NCBI GenBank assembly: GCA_025403435.1 | Contig: CM046350.1 | Location: forward strand, 36,585,824 to 36,649,823 | DNA: 64,000 nucleotides | DNA from: Artocarpus heterophyllus | Lineage: Eukaryota; Streptophyta; Magnoliopsida; Rosales; Moraceae | Direction of reading: 5' to 3' | Shown here: one piece after another, positions 11,477 to 22,862 of the stretch | Numbering within the stretch: position 1 is the first letter of the stretch | Layout: the number at the start of each line of letters is the position of its first letter | Notes under the pieces: generated by a model | Told to the model about the DNA's origin: nothing | The model's database searches: none | The model's input: only the letters and a program-made list of their open reading frames with translations | Position numbers and translations under genes: made by a program

Positions 11477-13876
11477 ATGAGTGACATGTCAGATTCCTAG
11501 AATATCGACATTTTTTGGTCGGAAAGCAGCCCAGAGGGCAGTTCATCTACCATTCAAGTTAACACTGAGAATGTGTCCTCAGAACGGGATGGGGCCAGCC
11601 GACTCGAACAAATATTGATGGTCGACTCCAAGGCAGTCCCTGGGCAGGAGATTCTCAACCTGCTAGATGGGGAGAGACCAGTTAGGCCATGTAGGGGGGA
11701 GGACCCTTACATCAGGGCGGAGAATGCGGGCTCCTCCTGAGTTATTGCCTGGGAGAGAGCCGAGCTTCAGGGAACCAACAATGTTCCAAGCGCATCTGGC
11801 CTGAATTTTGAGACCCCAGTCTAGGTTACGGGCATGATTACAGTGGACATTTTTGACAAAGAAAGGGCGGTCGAGGAGGCAGAGCAGCCCGAAATAGAAG
11901 AGGACAAATGGGTCTGAATAACCCCGGTTCAGGGGGTGATTGCGTACAGGGTGGCCTGGCCCGGGCAGACCTCAGCAGCGGCTTACACCAGCGCTATAAC
12001 GGAGTCCCGGCTAGAGGATCTACGTGCCAAGTTCAACATCCTGGATGACGTGATCCTTATCATGCCTGAGGAGAACGATTCGCCATTGGAGATGCCCGAG
12101 GGATGCATAACGCTCTACGCCGAGTTCTTTAGGGCTGGGCTGCGCCTCTCTTGCTATCCATTTGTGCACCGAGCACTTAATGATGTTAATGTGTGCCCAT
12201 CTCAATTAAACCCAAACAGTTACAGGTCGCTGATCGGAATGTACATATTATGGAGGTACCACCGAGAAACCGAGATGTCGTTGGAAGAATTTAAACAAGT
12301 GTACAAAATGAAGAAGCTTCCTCAGCAGTCCGGGTGGTATTATGTCATCGGCTTCAGGAAAGACTTTATTTTGAGCAACCCCGACTCATATAAACTTTGG
12401 AACTACGAGTGGTTTTACGTCAGGGGTAATTATCTAGCTCGAGCCGGTGAGACCATCTTTGCTTACCAGTATGTGTCGAGGATGTTTGAATAAGGGCATG
12501 TGTGGTCTAAGAGGCCTTGGGCACAGAGCCATGTGATCAGGGCGGTCGAAGACTTGTTCGAGAAGCCAGAAGCAACTAGGCAGCAGCCCTTCTTGCTCGG
12601 GAAGGAAACCCTTTCCAGTTATGGTTGGTTTGGGGAACCCAACAGAATAAATCCCTCATAAATTTGCCCTGCCCAGTCGGCCGGGTAGGTGACAGTCGCC
12701 AGGCTAAGCGTCATGGACGTCTCGGGGCCGAGCACTTCTCGATTCGGCTGGCCGACGAGGGAGCCATTATCGTCTAGCTCTGAAGACTCGTCGAGTGGCT
12801 CCTTCAATGAGGGGCAACCCATGGCAGACGAGGACCTCGAGGACGTGATTTGGCTCATTAACCCGTCTTGCCAGCTCCAGATCGAAGATCAGCCTTGAGT
12901 TTTTTTTTTTTTTTTTTTTTTTGTGCCGACCTTATTTTTACTTATGAGATTTTGGCTTGCATAAATGTCTTCATGGCCGAGCACAACTATTGAGAGGTGG
13001 GCTCTTGTGGAGAGCCTCGGGAAAAAGAAGGGCAAGGCTGTGGAGGTCGGGAGGAAGCGTAAGCGGACTCCGAGGATGGAGCTTCCTCCTCGACCTGAAC
13101 AGGTACCTGCCATAGTCCAAGAGCCACCACCCCAGCCTCTGAGGACCAGGGCTTCATTGGAGGAGACACCCGTCAACGACACCACCGTGGTGTCTTCACA
13201 GGACCCCAAGAGGAGATGCCCGAACTATCGTGGAACCATCCTGGAGCGTCTCGGGGAGGTAATGCCCCAGGAAGACTTCTTGGTGAATCTCCAAGGGGAG
13301 GATTTCCAGTGCCTGTTCGACGCGGCTTTTTGCTCCGCCGCCACAGTTAGTGCCTGTCCAACCCAAGCTTTGATCTTTTTACTTTTCATCCTATCGAGAA
13401 CCCTGAAGTTTTGTTATCCTTAGACGAGAGCCCTCTTGCATATGACCTACTCATCCGGGCTGAAGGATTTCAACAAGGAGAAAGCGAGGCATAAGAAGAC
13501 CTTCTTCCGTAAGTTAGAGGTCGCAAGAAAGCTCGGTGCTAATAACATCGAGCTAGACCAAATCAAGAAGTCCCTTTCTCAAGCCAAAAAGGAAGCCCAG
13601 AAGGCCAAGGAGGACGCCGCTCAGGCCAAGGTAGAGGATGAGGAGGCTTTGAGGGAGGCCAGAGAGGCGAAGGACGAGGCTGTCCAGCTCAAGCAGCAGC
13701 TGGTGGCTCTGCAGGCCAAGCACCAGCGATTTTTAGAAGAGCTCCCTAGCCATCTCACACAAGCGATGGAGGAATTCAAGGTGTCTCTAGAGTACGTCGA
13801 CTACTACCACTTTGGCATAACAGACCTCCGGGATCATCTTATCCGACAGCACCCTGAGGCTGAAGGCTTTGACTAG
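11477..13876 (+). pseudogene. Antisense gene of the Tat element (gypsy-type transposon protein, PF04195-like)
   Basis: Plus-strand gene lying opposite to gag-pol. An ATG at 11477 is in frame with a long open stretch at 11936-12493, whose text (EGCITLYAEFFRAGLRL, YRSLIGMYILWRY, GWYYVIGFRKDF) resembles the plant putative gypsy-type transposon domain (Pfam PF04195). Four in-frame stops interrupt the part before 11936. Weaker segments follow at 12689-12898 and 12965-13423, the latter basic and proline-rich. A coiled-coil-rich segment at 13436-13876 has Lys/Glu/Ala heptads. Short introns between these segments are possible. Its role is unknown; related antisense genes occur in some Tat elements. 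It has decayed together with its host element. Confidence 0.75.
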
Positions 13877-14887
13877 CTCTCATAGTCAAGCCAGAACAAG
13901 GCACTGCTCAGCAATAGTAAGGCGAGGACGTTGTCGTAGTGGACGACGACGACAACGGAGATTAGTAGAGCACTGTCGGTGGTGGAGGCGAGGAAGGTGC
14001 TGTTAGAGACTGGGATGGCACTCAGGCTTAATCTGTTTTTGTTGTTTTAAATGTCTGGGCTCAGGAAGTGCCTGGTTAATTGTACCTCCCTACCACTATA
14101 AATGAAAGATATTTTCCTTGTTCTTCGCTTCTCGGATTCTTGCATACTGTGTTTTTGAGTTTTTTCCAAGTGCAATTGTTCTCAGGAAAATGTGTTCATA
14201 TTTCAAGGTGAGAGGTTTCTCGGGAACATAGTTAGGCCTTTGTCTCACCCAGTTAAAATAGACCTCGGTCTCGAAATCAAATTAGAAATTCAGACCAAGT
14301 TGGATGTTCCTCGGGAGGGGTGTTCCTAGACAATAGTTTTTCGAGCTTTCATTTTTTCAATTAATATTAGGGCCCAGTATATTTTTCTCGATAACTACCG
14401 TTAATTAAATTGAGGCTGAGTATATTAACTCGATGATTATCGAGTTCATCCGAGCAGGGATAGTATCCCCGTTTTCTTGGTCGGGCAGAGCATAACGACG
14501 TGTGAATACCCTTACCTTGTCGCCCCCTTAGACTTGTCTAAGTTTGAGGAAACTTTGCAAGTCTAAGACTTGTCAGGCATGCAATTGTGCCGAGCAACTT
14601 ACTGGGTGATCTATACGGTGACAAACTTAGAATTGATCCGATTAGCTCCCAAGTCCGGTTAATTAGGATGACTCTCCCTAGTCGGGAGTTGTTTTCTAGT
14701 CCTCCAGGCTGGAGTTATGGTGTCCTCTTATTGGGTTTGTTTATTTCTCTCAAACACATTGCTCAATGGAATGGTGTAGGAAATTTACATTTCATTGACG
14801 TCTAGTATTTACATCCCAACCCTATTCAATAGGCCTAGTTACAAAAGAATTATAGCCAGATGTCAAAAAAAGATTTTTGGCTTCGAT
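13877..14887. other. Convergent spacer between antisense gene and pol 3' end
   Basis: About 1 kb separating the two convergent transcription units of the Tat element. No coding support on either strand. Phrases containing CTCGGTC and CTCGATA recur loosely. It presumably holds the 3' ends of both transcripts. Confidence 0.45.
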
Positions 14888-16150
14888 CTAGTAAAAGAAT
14901 CTTTTAAGAAGCTCGGCGTTCCAAGGATGACCGAGCTGGTTTCCTTCTATGTCAGATAACTTGTATGTGCCCGGTCGAACGATGCCGATGACCCTATATG
15001 GTCCATCCCACTTCGGACCAAAAGACCCCAAACTGGGTTGCTGAATTGTGACTTTTTTCAGTACCAAATCTCCGACTTTGAAGCTTTTCGATTGGACTCA
15101 TTTGTTGTAGCATCGAACAACAACTTGATTTCAAGTTGCATTACGAACTACGGCTTGATTTCTCCTTTCTTCTAGTAAGTCTAGCTCAGACATCATGACC
15201 TCAGCATTCCAAACCTCCTCATAATGTTCGATTCTGAAGCTAAGTAGCCCCACCTCGGCCGGGATCACAGCCTCTGCCCCGTACACGAGGGAGAACAGGG
15301 TCTCCTCAGTAGCTATCTGGGCAGTTGTGCAGTAAGCCCAGAGCACTTGTGGAAGCTCATCAATCCATGCTCCCTTAAGGCCCTTAAGCTTTTTCTTCAA
15401 GTTATCCTTAATTTTTTTGTTGACTGCCTCCACTTGGCCGTTGCTTTGGGGGGAGCTCGGAGAGGAGAAAACTTTCCTAATGCCGAGCTGCTCACATAAG
15501 CGGAGGAGACCAGAGGATTCGAACTGTTTGACATTGTCGATCACGATCGTGTGTGGGATTTTGAACTGACAAATGATGTTCTTCCACACGAAGTTAGTAC
15601 ATTTTGCTTCCGTCATGTTGGTACATGGCTCTACTTCAACCCATTTAGTCAGGTAATTTATGGCCATAATGTAGTACTTGAATTGTGATCGGGCTTGAGG
15701 AAGGGGTTTGATCAGATCAATAGCCCACTTCGCGAATGGCCACGCCGAGGTTACTGAAGTGAGGGGCTCGGTGTGGTATCTAGGCATCCTTGCGAATTGC
15801 TAACATTTAAGGCATTTTCGTGTAAAATCCCTGCAATTCTACTCCATGGTCAGCCAATAGTAGCCTTGTCGAAGATATTTTTGGGCCAAGGACCGCCCCC
15901 TAAAATAGTTACCACATAAACCTTCATGGATCTCCTTCATCACGTATTCAGCTTCCTTGAGTCCCACACACTTTAAACACGGCGTGGTATAGCCTCGCCG
16001 ATATAGTCTTCCTCCGATCATCGAATACCGGGTCGAGTTGTTGCGTATCTGACGTGCCTCTTCTCGGTCGTTGGAAAATTTAGCTGTGATCAGGTACCGA
16101 ATGATCAGGTCCATCCAAGTAGCCTCAAGTTCCTCGGCTACATTTGCCAC
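14888..16150 (-). pseudogene. Tat element integrase
   Basis: Minus-strand C-terminal part of pol. The zinc-binding segment (CLKCVG, then LCGNYFRGRSLAQKYL) lies at about 15839-16060. The catalytic core at 15131-15787 has the first Asp in WAIDLI, the second in VIDNVKQFE and Glu in SNGQVEAVNK. A GPY/F-like tail (KWDGPYRVIG, then GNQLGHPWNAELLKRFFY) ends at a stop at 14888-14890. A stop separates the zinc finger from the core between 15787 and 15839, and the frame changes after 15131. It is not functional as one protein. Confidence 0.88.
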
Positions 16151-17090
16151 CTCTCTGTGGATGCTAGGCTCGGCTAGTCTTTCAATGGGGACGGAAGTCA
16201 GGTCACTATCGCCGAGGCCCGAAGCTAGTCAAGCAAGGGCGTCGGCCTTTGAGTTTTCTGACCTGGGTATCAGCTTGAATGAGTAGGATTTAAATTGCCC
16301 GAGCAGTTGCTTGACCTCTTGTAAGTATGCAGCCATCGAGCCTGCTCGGGCTTGGAATGCTCCGGTGACTTGCTGGATGACAAGTATAGAGTCACTGTGG
16401 ATGATTATGCGGTCTACCCCAAGATCTCTGGCAATACGAAGTCCGGCCAGAAGCGCTTCGTACTCAACCTCGTTGTTGGAGGCCTTGAAGTCGAATCGGA
16501 GCACGTAGATCACCTTGTATCTATCCAGGCTTGTTAATATCAGCCCGACACCTGATCCTTCTATACAGGAAGATCTGTCAACATAAAGTTCCATTCTGGT
16601 ACCAAGGTGCTGTAATCTTCACTGCAGCTGGGGCCATCTGGCACTTCTACTGGTGCCTTCTCGGCCAACGGTGTGGCTTGTTCGACATCAGTGAATTCAG
16701 TGATGAAGTCTGCAAGAGTTTGGGCTTTGATGGCTGTCCTCGGGACAAATTGAACATTGTACTGACCGAGCTCAACCGACCATTTGGCCAGCCGGGCAGA
16801 TATCTCTAGGCTCTAAAGAACTTATCAGAGAGGAAACTTGGTCGGGACTTGTATTGTATGACCTTGGAAGTAGGGCCGCAACTTACGAGCGAAAGTGATT
16901 AAGGCAAAGGCCAACTTCTCGAGTGGGGCATACCCACTCTTCGGCACCCCAGAAGGCATGGCTAGCATAATAGACAGGCTTTTGAGCTCCGTTTTCATCT
17001 CAGACTAGGGCCGAGCTTACAGCCTTCTTGGACACGGCTAGATAGGCAGTTAAAATTTCTTCGGGCAAAGGTTTGGAGAGGAATGGGGGC
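16151..17090 (-). pseudogene. Tat element RNase H domains
   Basis: The open part at 16229-16594 has the RNase H signature residues: Asp in LYVDRSS, Glu in NNEVEYEALLAGL, Asp in IIHSDSILVIQQV and the C-terminal ENSKADALA block. Upstream sequence (16600-17090) translates in pieces to the RT-linked RNase H, including a KPVYYASHAF-like segment, with stops and frame changes. Tat elements typically carry two RNase H-like domains, and this spacing fits. Confidence 0.8.
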
Positions 17091-18846
17091 GTGGCTAAAT
17101 ACTTCTCCAGATTTGAAAAGCTTCCTCACACTCCCTGCTCCACTCAAACCTCCCCTTAAGTGCCTTAAAAAATGGATGGCACTTGTCGGTAGCCTGGGAG
17201 ACAAATCTTGAGAGAGTCGCTATCATGCAGGTGAGCTTTTGCACGTCTTTTATAGTCTGAGGAGAATGCATGTCGATAACCGCCTGAGCCTTTACTGGGT
17301 TTACCTCAATACCTCGTTGATTGACCAAAAGCTGAGAAATTTACTGAGCTTACCCCAAACGCACACTTCGTCGGGTTGAGTTTCATCTCATATTCCCAGA
17401 GAATGTTGAAGCTTGCTCAGAGATCAGCCATGTGGTCCTCCGCTCGGACGGACTTTACTAGCATGTCCCCTACGTAGACCTCTATTGTTTTGCTAATCAG
17501 TCAAGCAAACATCTTGTTGACTAGACGTTGATAGGCAGCCCCGGCATTCTTCAGTCCGAAGGCCACTACCATATAGCAGTATAACCCCTGGTCGGTGACA
17601 AAAGCTGTCTTCGCTTGATCTTCCTCGGCCATCCTTATCTGATTATACCCGGAATAAGCATCCATGAAGCTCAATAGTTCATGGCCGGCAGTTGCGTTGA
17701 TGAGCTGGTCTATCTAGGGAAGTGGCAAGTAATCTTTCGGGCAAGCCTTATTCAGATCGGTGTAATCGATGTAGACCTACCATTTGCCGTTTGCCTTTTT
17801 GACGAGGATGATGTTTGCCAACCACTCTAGATATTTGACCTCCTCAATGAAACCCACCTTGAAGAGCTTTGGACTTCTTTGTTTATAGCAGCGTACCTCT
17901 CCGGATTAAAAGTTCTCCTCTTTTGTGTCACTGGCTTGTGGTCGAGTCGGACATCGAGCCGGTGGCAGATCACGCTCCGGTCAATGTCGGGCATATCTTC
18001 ATGGGACCCCACAAACACATCCCGATACTTGGTAAGAAGTTCCTCTAGGTCTGCCCGGATCTCAGGTCTCAACTGGGATCTGAGTTGGATGGTGCGTTTA
18101 GGCCTTGCAGGGTCTAAAGGGAACGACACTAAGTCTTTCACCAGGGTGGCTCTTACCTCTTCCTCGGGTAGTCGGGGGTCAAGATCGGATAGCATCTTAG
18201 GCAATAGGTCGACAGGCAAATCCGTTTCATCGGCCGCATAGATGGCCGAGATGCTTAGATGCTGAGCTTTCGTGGCTCTTACGGCATTAGCGTAACAAGC
18301 TCGGTAGTCCTTATGGGATGAGAGAATTACTCCAACTCTGTCCTCTGTTGAAAACTTCATGGCCAGGTGATATGTGGAGACCACGGCTTTCAATGCATTT
18401 AGCGTCGGGTGGCTGATTATGATGTTGTACTGAGAGGGCTTGTCGACGACTAGAAAGTCGATGACACGAGTGATCTGAGCAGCTCCTTCTTTGAAAGTCA
18501 TAGGTAGGCTGACATTTTGTACTACTCTGATGCATTCTTTCGTGAAGCCATAGAGTGGGGTCTGGACCGGGACCAAGGTGGCATTACTGATCCTTAGCTT
18601 ATCAAAAGCTTGCTTGAAGAGGATATCGGCCAAGCTGCTGTTATCAATTAGCACTCGCCGCACTATGTTGTTGGCGATATGCAATTCGCACACAAGGGCA
18701 TCGTTGTGCGGATGAATCAGCTTGTCTGCCTCCTCTTTGGTGAATGTCATTGGAGCATCTTGTTGGCAGCATATTTTTTTACGTGTTCGGACATGTTTAT
18801 AAACTCGCCTTGCTCGATCAGCCAAGCTTCTCTGACATACGCGCAT
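17091..18846 (-). pseudogene. Tat element protease and reverse transcriptase
   Basis: The protease lies in the open stretch at 17827-18846; its usual DNGSS-type active site reads VLIDNSSLADILF. RT begins after the DMPDIDRSVICHRLDV segment. The downstream RT palm is broken into short frames, and the catalytic motif at about 17470-17482 reads YVGD rather than YVDD. The RT thumb and connection (HSPQTIKDVQKLTCMIATL) are at 17095-17328. Several in-frame stops occur. The normal role is polyprotein processing and cDNA synthesis; this copy cannot do either. Confidence 0.88.
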
Positions 18847-18929
18847 CGTCCACTGGATGTGTCCCCGGTGACAGACCCTCCAAAGATAGGGTGAACGATG
18901 TTTGGGGGTTCTGAGGTGTTCCTAGCATC

Positions 18930-20409
18930 AGTTCATGAGCGGTTCAGCATGTCTCGGCTCGGCGGATCGTTCCTCCCCAAGGTGGAGCCTGGAGTTATGA
19001 CTCGCTCAACAAATTCTCTCAAATGTCCTTCCTGGACCAGCCTTTCAATCTGGTCCTTCAGTTGAATGCATTCGTGAGTGGTGTGCCCCACGTCCTTGTG
19101 AAACTCGCAGTACCTCGCTTGGTCCTGCTTCACCTTGCTGCCCCTAAGCTTGGGTGGTGGCACCAGCAGGTTCCCGCCACTTACTTGGGTGAGCACCTTG
19201 TCGATGGTCGCCACCAACGGCGTGTAGCTTTGGAACTTTCCAGTCGGCATCTTTGGCTTCTCGGGTTTCTTTTGCTTCTTGTTTGCTTGGCATTGTTTTG
19301 CTCTGGCGTCTTCTTTGGCTTCTTTTCCTTCTTGGTCCTGCTAGGGCCGGCCTTTTCCTTGTGGCTTTTCATGTACTCTACAGCATTGGCGTACCTCTAG
19401 GCATAGCTGAGCATCTGTGAAAACGTGCTCGGCTGCTCAAAGGCCAACAACCGGGTGAGTTTTTCATCTCGAAGGCCCCGTACAAAAATATGCTTGAGGG
19501 TCTCATCTTCGACGTGTTTGACCTCTAGAGCTGCTCGGGTAAACCGGTTATATAATCTGGGACGTTGTCGTCCCCTTGCTTGACGGCGTATAGATATGTG
19601 ATCTCTTTTCTCTGCATCTTCGTCGTAGAGAAGGCTGCCGAGAAGGCATCAGTAAGCTGCCACAAAGAACCAATAGAGGCTGGTTCAAGTCTTTGAAACC
19701 ATTGCCGGACTGGTCCTGTTAGGGTCAGCGAGAAGGCCTTACACTTTGCCGCGTCGCTGGTATTCTAAAGGAGCATGTGTCCTCAAAACAGTTCGACATG
19801 CTCGTCTACATCTGCGGTCCCATCGTAAGCCTTAATTTGTGGGACCTTGAACTTTGGTGGCATTGAGGCTCGCATTATAGTGTCCAAAAATGACAGATCC
19901 AAGGCTTGTACATCGTTTATGCCAAAATGGTTGTTTCAGATCTCGTCAATTTGGTGTTGTAGCTCCCAAAACTGGTGACTCTTCATGTCTTTGGGCAGTT
20001 CGACTCTGTAGGGTGCTCTGCCCTCGACGGGGTCACTGGCCCTAGGCTGGTGATTTTGATGCGCTTCTCCTTGGCGTCCTAGCCGGTCAAATACTGATAC
20101 TTGGGAACCTTGAGGTGACGGAACCTGTGCTGCTTGAGGGTTGAGACGGCCTTCTTGGACTAGTTTGTTATTGGCCGAGGTGCCACGTGTGGAGCCTCTT
20201 GAGCGCTCAGAATTGGCCTCTTCGTGGGCGACTGCATCACGTCCTGCCCGACCTTCAGCCTGGTCAGTCGGGGCTAGAGGTAGCAGAGCAGGTGCTGCCT
20301 GACGCTGAGCCTGCTGCGCGAGCTGCTATGTTAGTATCCGAACTGCATTTGTAAGCTCTCGGATGGGGTCCTGAGCAACTGGATCCTCTACTTGTTCGGC
20401 CTTGGCCAT
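18930..20409 (-). pseudogene. Tat element gag
   Basis: An ATG at 20409 (minus strand) opens MAKAEQVEDP, followed by a Gln/Arg-rich stretch. A gag-domain segment at about 19560-19740 reads PVRQWFQRLEPASIGSLWQL and VKQGDDNVPDY. A zinc-binding segment at about 19040-19110 (CEFHKDVGHTTHECIQLKDQ) is typical of Tat gag. Several in-frame stops, for example near 20322 and 19937, and frame changes destroy it. Gag normally forms the particle that packages element RNA. Confidence 0.85.
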
Positions 20410-20615
20410 GTTTCCCTACCCCTCGGATTAGGACCTTGTGGCTTGGGGGCGACCCCTAGGCTTGCCTGGGTTCGACTATCGATTTCTTGCATCTCTCGAC
20501 CCCTCTTGTCGGCAGCATTGTCCCTGGCATTTCCTCAAGTCACCATCTTGGTTCTTAGAGGTAACGTGGCTGGTGTCTGAGTGAAGGCGTAGGGGCCCTC
20601 CTTCTAGCGCTAAAA
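20410..20615 (-). other. Tat leader with candidate primer-binding site
   Basis: Sequence between the 5' LTR and gag on the minus strand. The first bases inside the LTR read TTTTAGCGCTAGAAGGAG; the tRNA-binding site should lie here, but I could not assign the tRNA. Confidence 0.45.
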
Positions 20616-21259
20616 TGTTGATGCTTATTGTGGTCCGGTGTGGGATCAACACCACGTGGAGCTATGCACGGTGTCCAGTTCTTCCTGGCTCGCCTCTGCC
20701 CGGTCGAGTGTACCTGCAATAAGAGGAGGGACGCTTCGAAGGTGATAGAAAAGGTGTCAGTCAATAGACAAAGGCTCTCCGATGTTCAAGGCAGGGGTTG
20801 CTTGGCAGAGGACAGGAGCTTGTTAGGTGGGAAGGAGTTTCTCTCTCTAGAATGCAATAAATGCATCCTATTTATAGGCTACCACTTGGACCAGGTGTCA
20901 ATTGGGTTTTGCCAACAACCCAGGTGTCACATCAAGGCGTGTCAGGCAGTAGGTGATAAGTGTCACGTCCCTCCATTAATGGATTTGCTTCCATCGGATG
21001 GTGAGTTATTTGCCATTTGTTGGCCTGTGGTGGCGAGTAGTAACCTACTTTGTGAACAAGAATAATCCAACCCGAGCTAGTGCAGAGCTCGAGGTGGCAA
21101 CTTGCTAGGGGTGCAGCCCTGGGGGCCCTGAGAAGTACCTCAGACATAGTGTACATTATTGCCGGGGTTGATAGTTTGCTCCTTCGTAGCTCTACCAAGC
21201 TGTTTAGACGACCACCGGAGTTTGTCTCCTCGGCTGTGGCGCCAAGCTTACCCTCAACA
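20616..21259 (-). repeat. Tat element 5' LTR (in element orientation)
   Basis: 644 bp, direct repeat of 10449-11092, TG...CA, followed by the AGAGC target duplication. The minus-strand TATA-like CTATAAATAGG at about 20869-20881 is placed as expected for the retroelement promoter. Confidence 0.93.
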
Positions 21260-21264
21260 AGAGC

Positions 21265-21828
21265 ATACATGAAATTTCTCTTCTTTTGATCTTTCTTTCC
21301 CTCTTACCCATATTAAACTATGACCATTCTTTCACTTCAATCACACTTTTTTCCATTTCATCACCATTGAAACATCATGACTTGGTTTCTCAAGTTCAAC
21401 TTCCTCTACTTCTTCCTACCTCTACTGCTTCTCTGCAACCTCAACGACGCTTGCTCGGCTTCTCACCACTTGTGTCTAAAGAAACCTTTCATCATACAAC
21501 TAGGATCAGGGTCCTTAACTCCAAGTGAGAATGTAAATGTGAATGAGATTTTGTTATTTCCTTCAATCCACAAGGTTCCTTCAATGCCCACATTGCAACA
21601 ATGCATGATTCCACTCCTTTAGCTGATCTTCCTATTGGTTTTGGGATCAATTCTGGTTCCTTGCTTCTAAGATATGAGAAACCTTAAGGGCATGTTTGTT
21701 GTCAAACTTCAAGGAAAGTGTGTTGAACAACTGACATTAGTTGTTTGGTTGTTAGTTGTTGTTGTGGCTTTCTATTTTTATCATTACGTATATGTCAAAT
21801 TATCAACAATCAATGAATTTCTGCTTTT
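21265..21828 (+). other. Short host interval between the Tat and Copia elements
   Basis: This is the only host sequence between the two retroelements. It is pyrimidine-rich at the left (21265-21370), as in a plant leader, followed by the signal-peptide-like frame at 21377-21622. The rest, up to the Copia target site CTTTT at 21824, shows no gene. Confidence 0.45.
21377..21622 (+). CDS. Short signal-peptide-like ORF, possible gene fragment
   Basis: An 81-codon frame with a strong hydrophobic N-terminus (residues 1-23, FLPLLLLCNL) ending at DACSASHH, like a secretory signal peptide with a cleavage site near Ala-Ser. The remainder (FIIQLGSGSLTPSEN and onward) is not recognised. It is boxed in by a Tat element 118 bp upstream and a Copia element about 200 bp downstream, so if a gene ever existed here it is probably truncated. 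A frame change would extend it, so a decayed gene is equally possible. Confidence 0.25.
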   Translation: MTWFLKFNFLYFFLPLLLLCNLNDACSASHHLCLKKPFIIQLGSGSLTPSENVNVNEILLFPSIHKVPSMPTLQQCMIPLL

Positions 21829-22164
21829 TGTTGTGAATCAAGTATGTGTGGATGCCACCTCTTGGTATTCCATGAGTTACATGCAAACATTTTATTACCA
21901 TTTAGACCACATTATCACCCTATTAAATCCCTCTTAATATTGTGCATTATGTCTCCTTTAATTGTATATGAAACCTATGTAAGTTATGTCTATTACCATT
22001 ACCTCTAGTATGATGACTTGGCCTATAAATAGTAGTTGTACTAAGCTTGTAAGTTTCATCCCTCATAAGTAAAAGTATAGAAAATTGTTTTGTCTCTAAT
22101 TTTCTCTTGTCTTTCTCTATTATTCTCTTTAGTCTTTTGTTATACTTTGCTTTATTTCATAACA
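21829..22164 (+). repeat. Copia 5' LTR (plus-strand element)
   Basis: 336 bp, TG...CA, almost identical to 27934-28269. TATAAATA at about 22024-22031 is the likely promoter TATA box. The tRNA-binding site directly downstream (CGTTATCAACACGAG) is not the usual initiator-Met TGGTATCAGAGC and I could not assign it. Confidence 0.95.
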
Positions 22165-22862
22165 CGTTATCAACACGAGTCTCTTGTTTGTGAGCTTTTA
22201 CAAGTGTTGATTGCTCTTTGGTTCAATCACTTCTCCTTTTGAAAGGTATATTGTGCTTATATCTTCACTAATGTTTATGTAGTATAGCCATTCTCCCTTA
22301 TAATTCTAAGGATATGTCTACTTTATCTATTATTGAATATAGTTTTATATCAATTGCACACTCCTTCTTTGAAATTGGTATTTCTGTTGGCTTTTGATCA
22401 TTTTATTAATTTTTTTCTCATGTAAAATTAATTTTAGCAATTTCACTATCCATCACGTTGTTGATATGTTATACATGTGTGTAGTGTTAAATATTTGATG
22501 TATTACATTTGCTTTTAGGTTTGTAGTTGTATAATCCATCTTTGTTATAATTAATTGTTATATTATTAATTTTGTTTTATTATATTAACAAATTATTTCT
22601 TTTATCATCAATAACTATATAATTAAAAAAATGAATTTATTGTATAAGTTTTCTTTTATCATTAATATGCTATTTTTTTTCAATTAGTTTTAATGACATG
22701 ATTTTCAATGAAAATTTTATTACAATATATTTTTTATTTTCTATGCACATGCATGATATTTGGTATTCTTATATTGTAAATTTTTGTCATTTTTGTTAAT
22801 TAATTAAGAATAAATTATTGTAATTCTTATTGACTTTATTTTATCGTATACTAGTTCGCACA
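22165..22862 (+). other. Copia 5' leader
   Basis: Very AT-rich 700-bp non-coding leader between the 5' LTR and the gag ATG at 22863. Confidence 0.6.

Larger units (their letters stand above)
10444..21264 (-). mobile_element. Gypsy/Tat-lineage LTR retrotransposon
   Basis: Complete element of about 10.8 kb read on the minus strand. Two direct 644-bp LTRs (10449-11092 and 20616-21259) begin TGTTGA and end TCAACA, a perfect short inverted repeat. The 5-bp target duplication AGAGC lies at 10444-10448 and 21260-21264. Minus-strand order is leader, gag, protease, reverse transcriptase, RNase H, integrase. An extra gene on the plus strand sits between integrase and the 3' LTR. That layout, with an antisense gene, is known from some Tat-lineage elements (Grande-type). 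By eye the LTRs differ at roughly one site in ten, so the insertion is old, and all genes carry stops. The interior is clearly more GC-rich than the flanks. Confidence 0.93.

Noticed and set aside
16071..20580. Plus-strand ORFs opposite Tat gag-pol
   Set aside because: They are shadows of the minus-strand polyprotein. Only the plus-strand gene at 11477-13876 has independent support.
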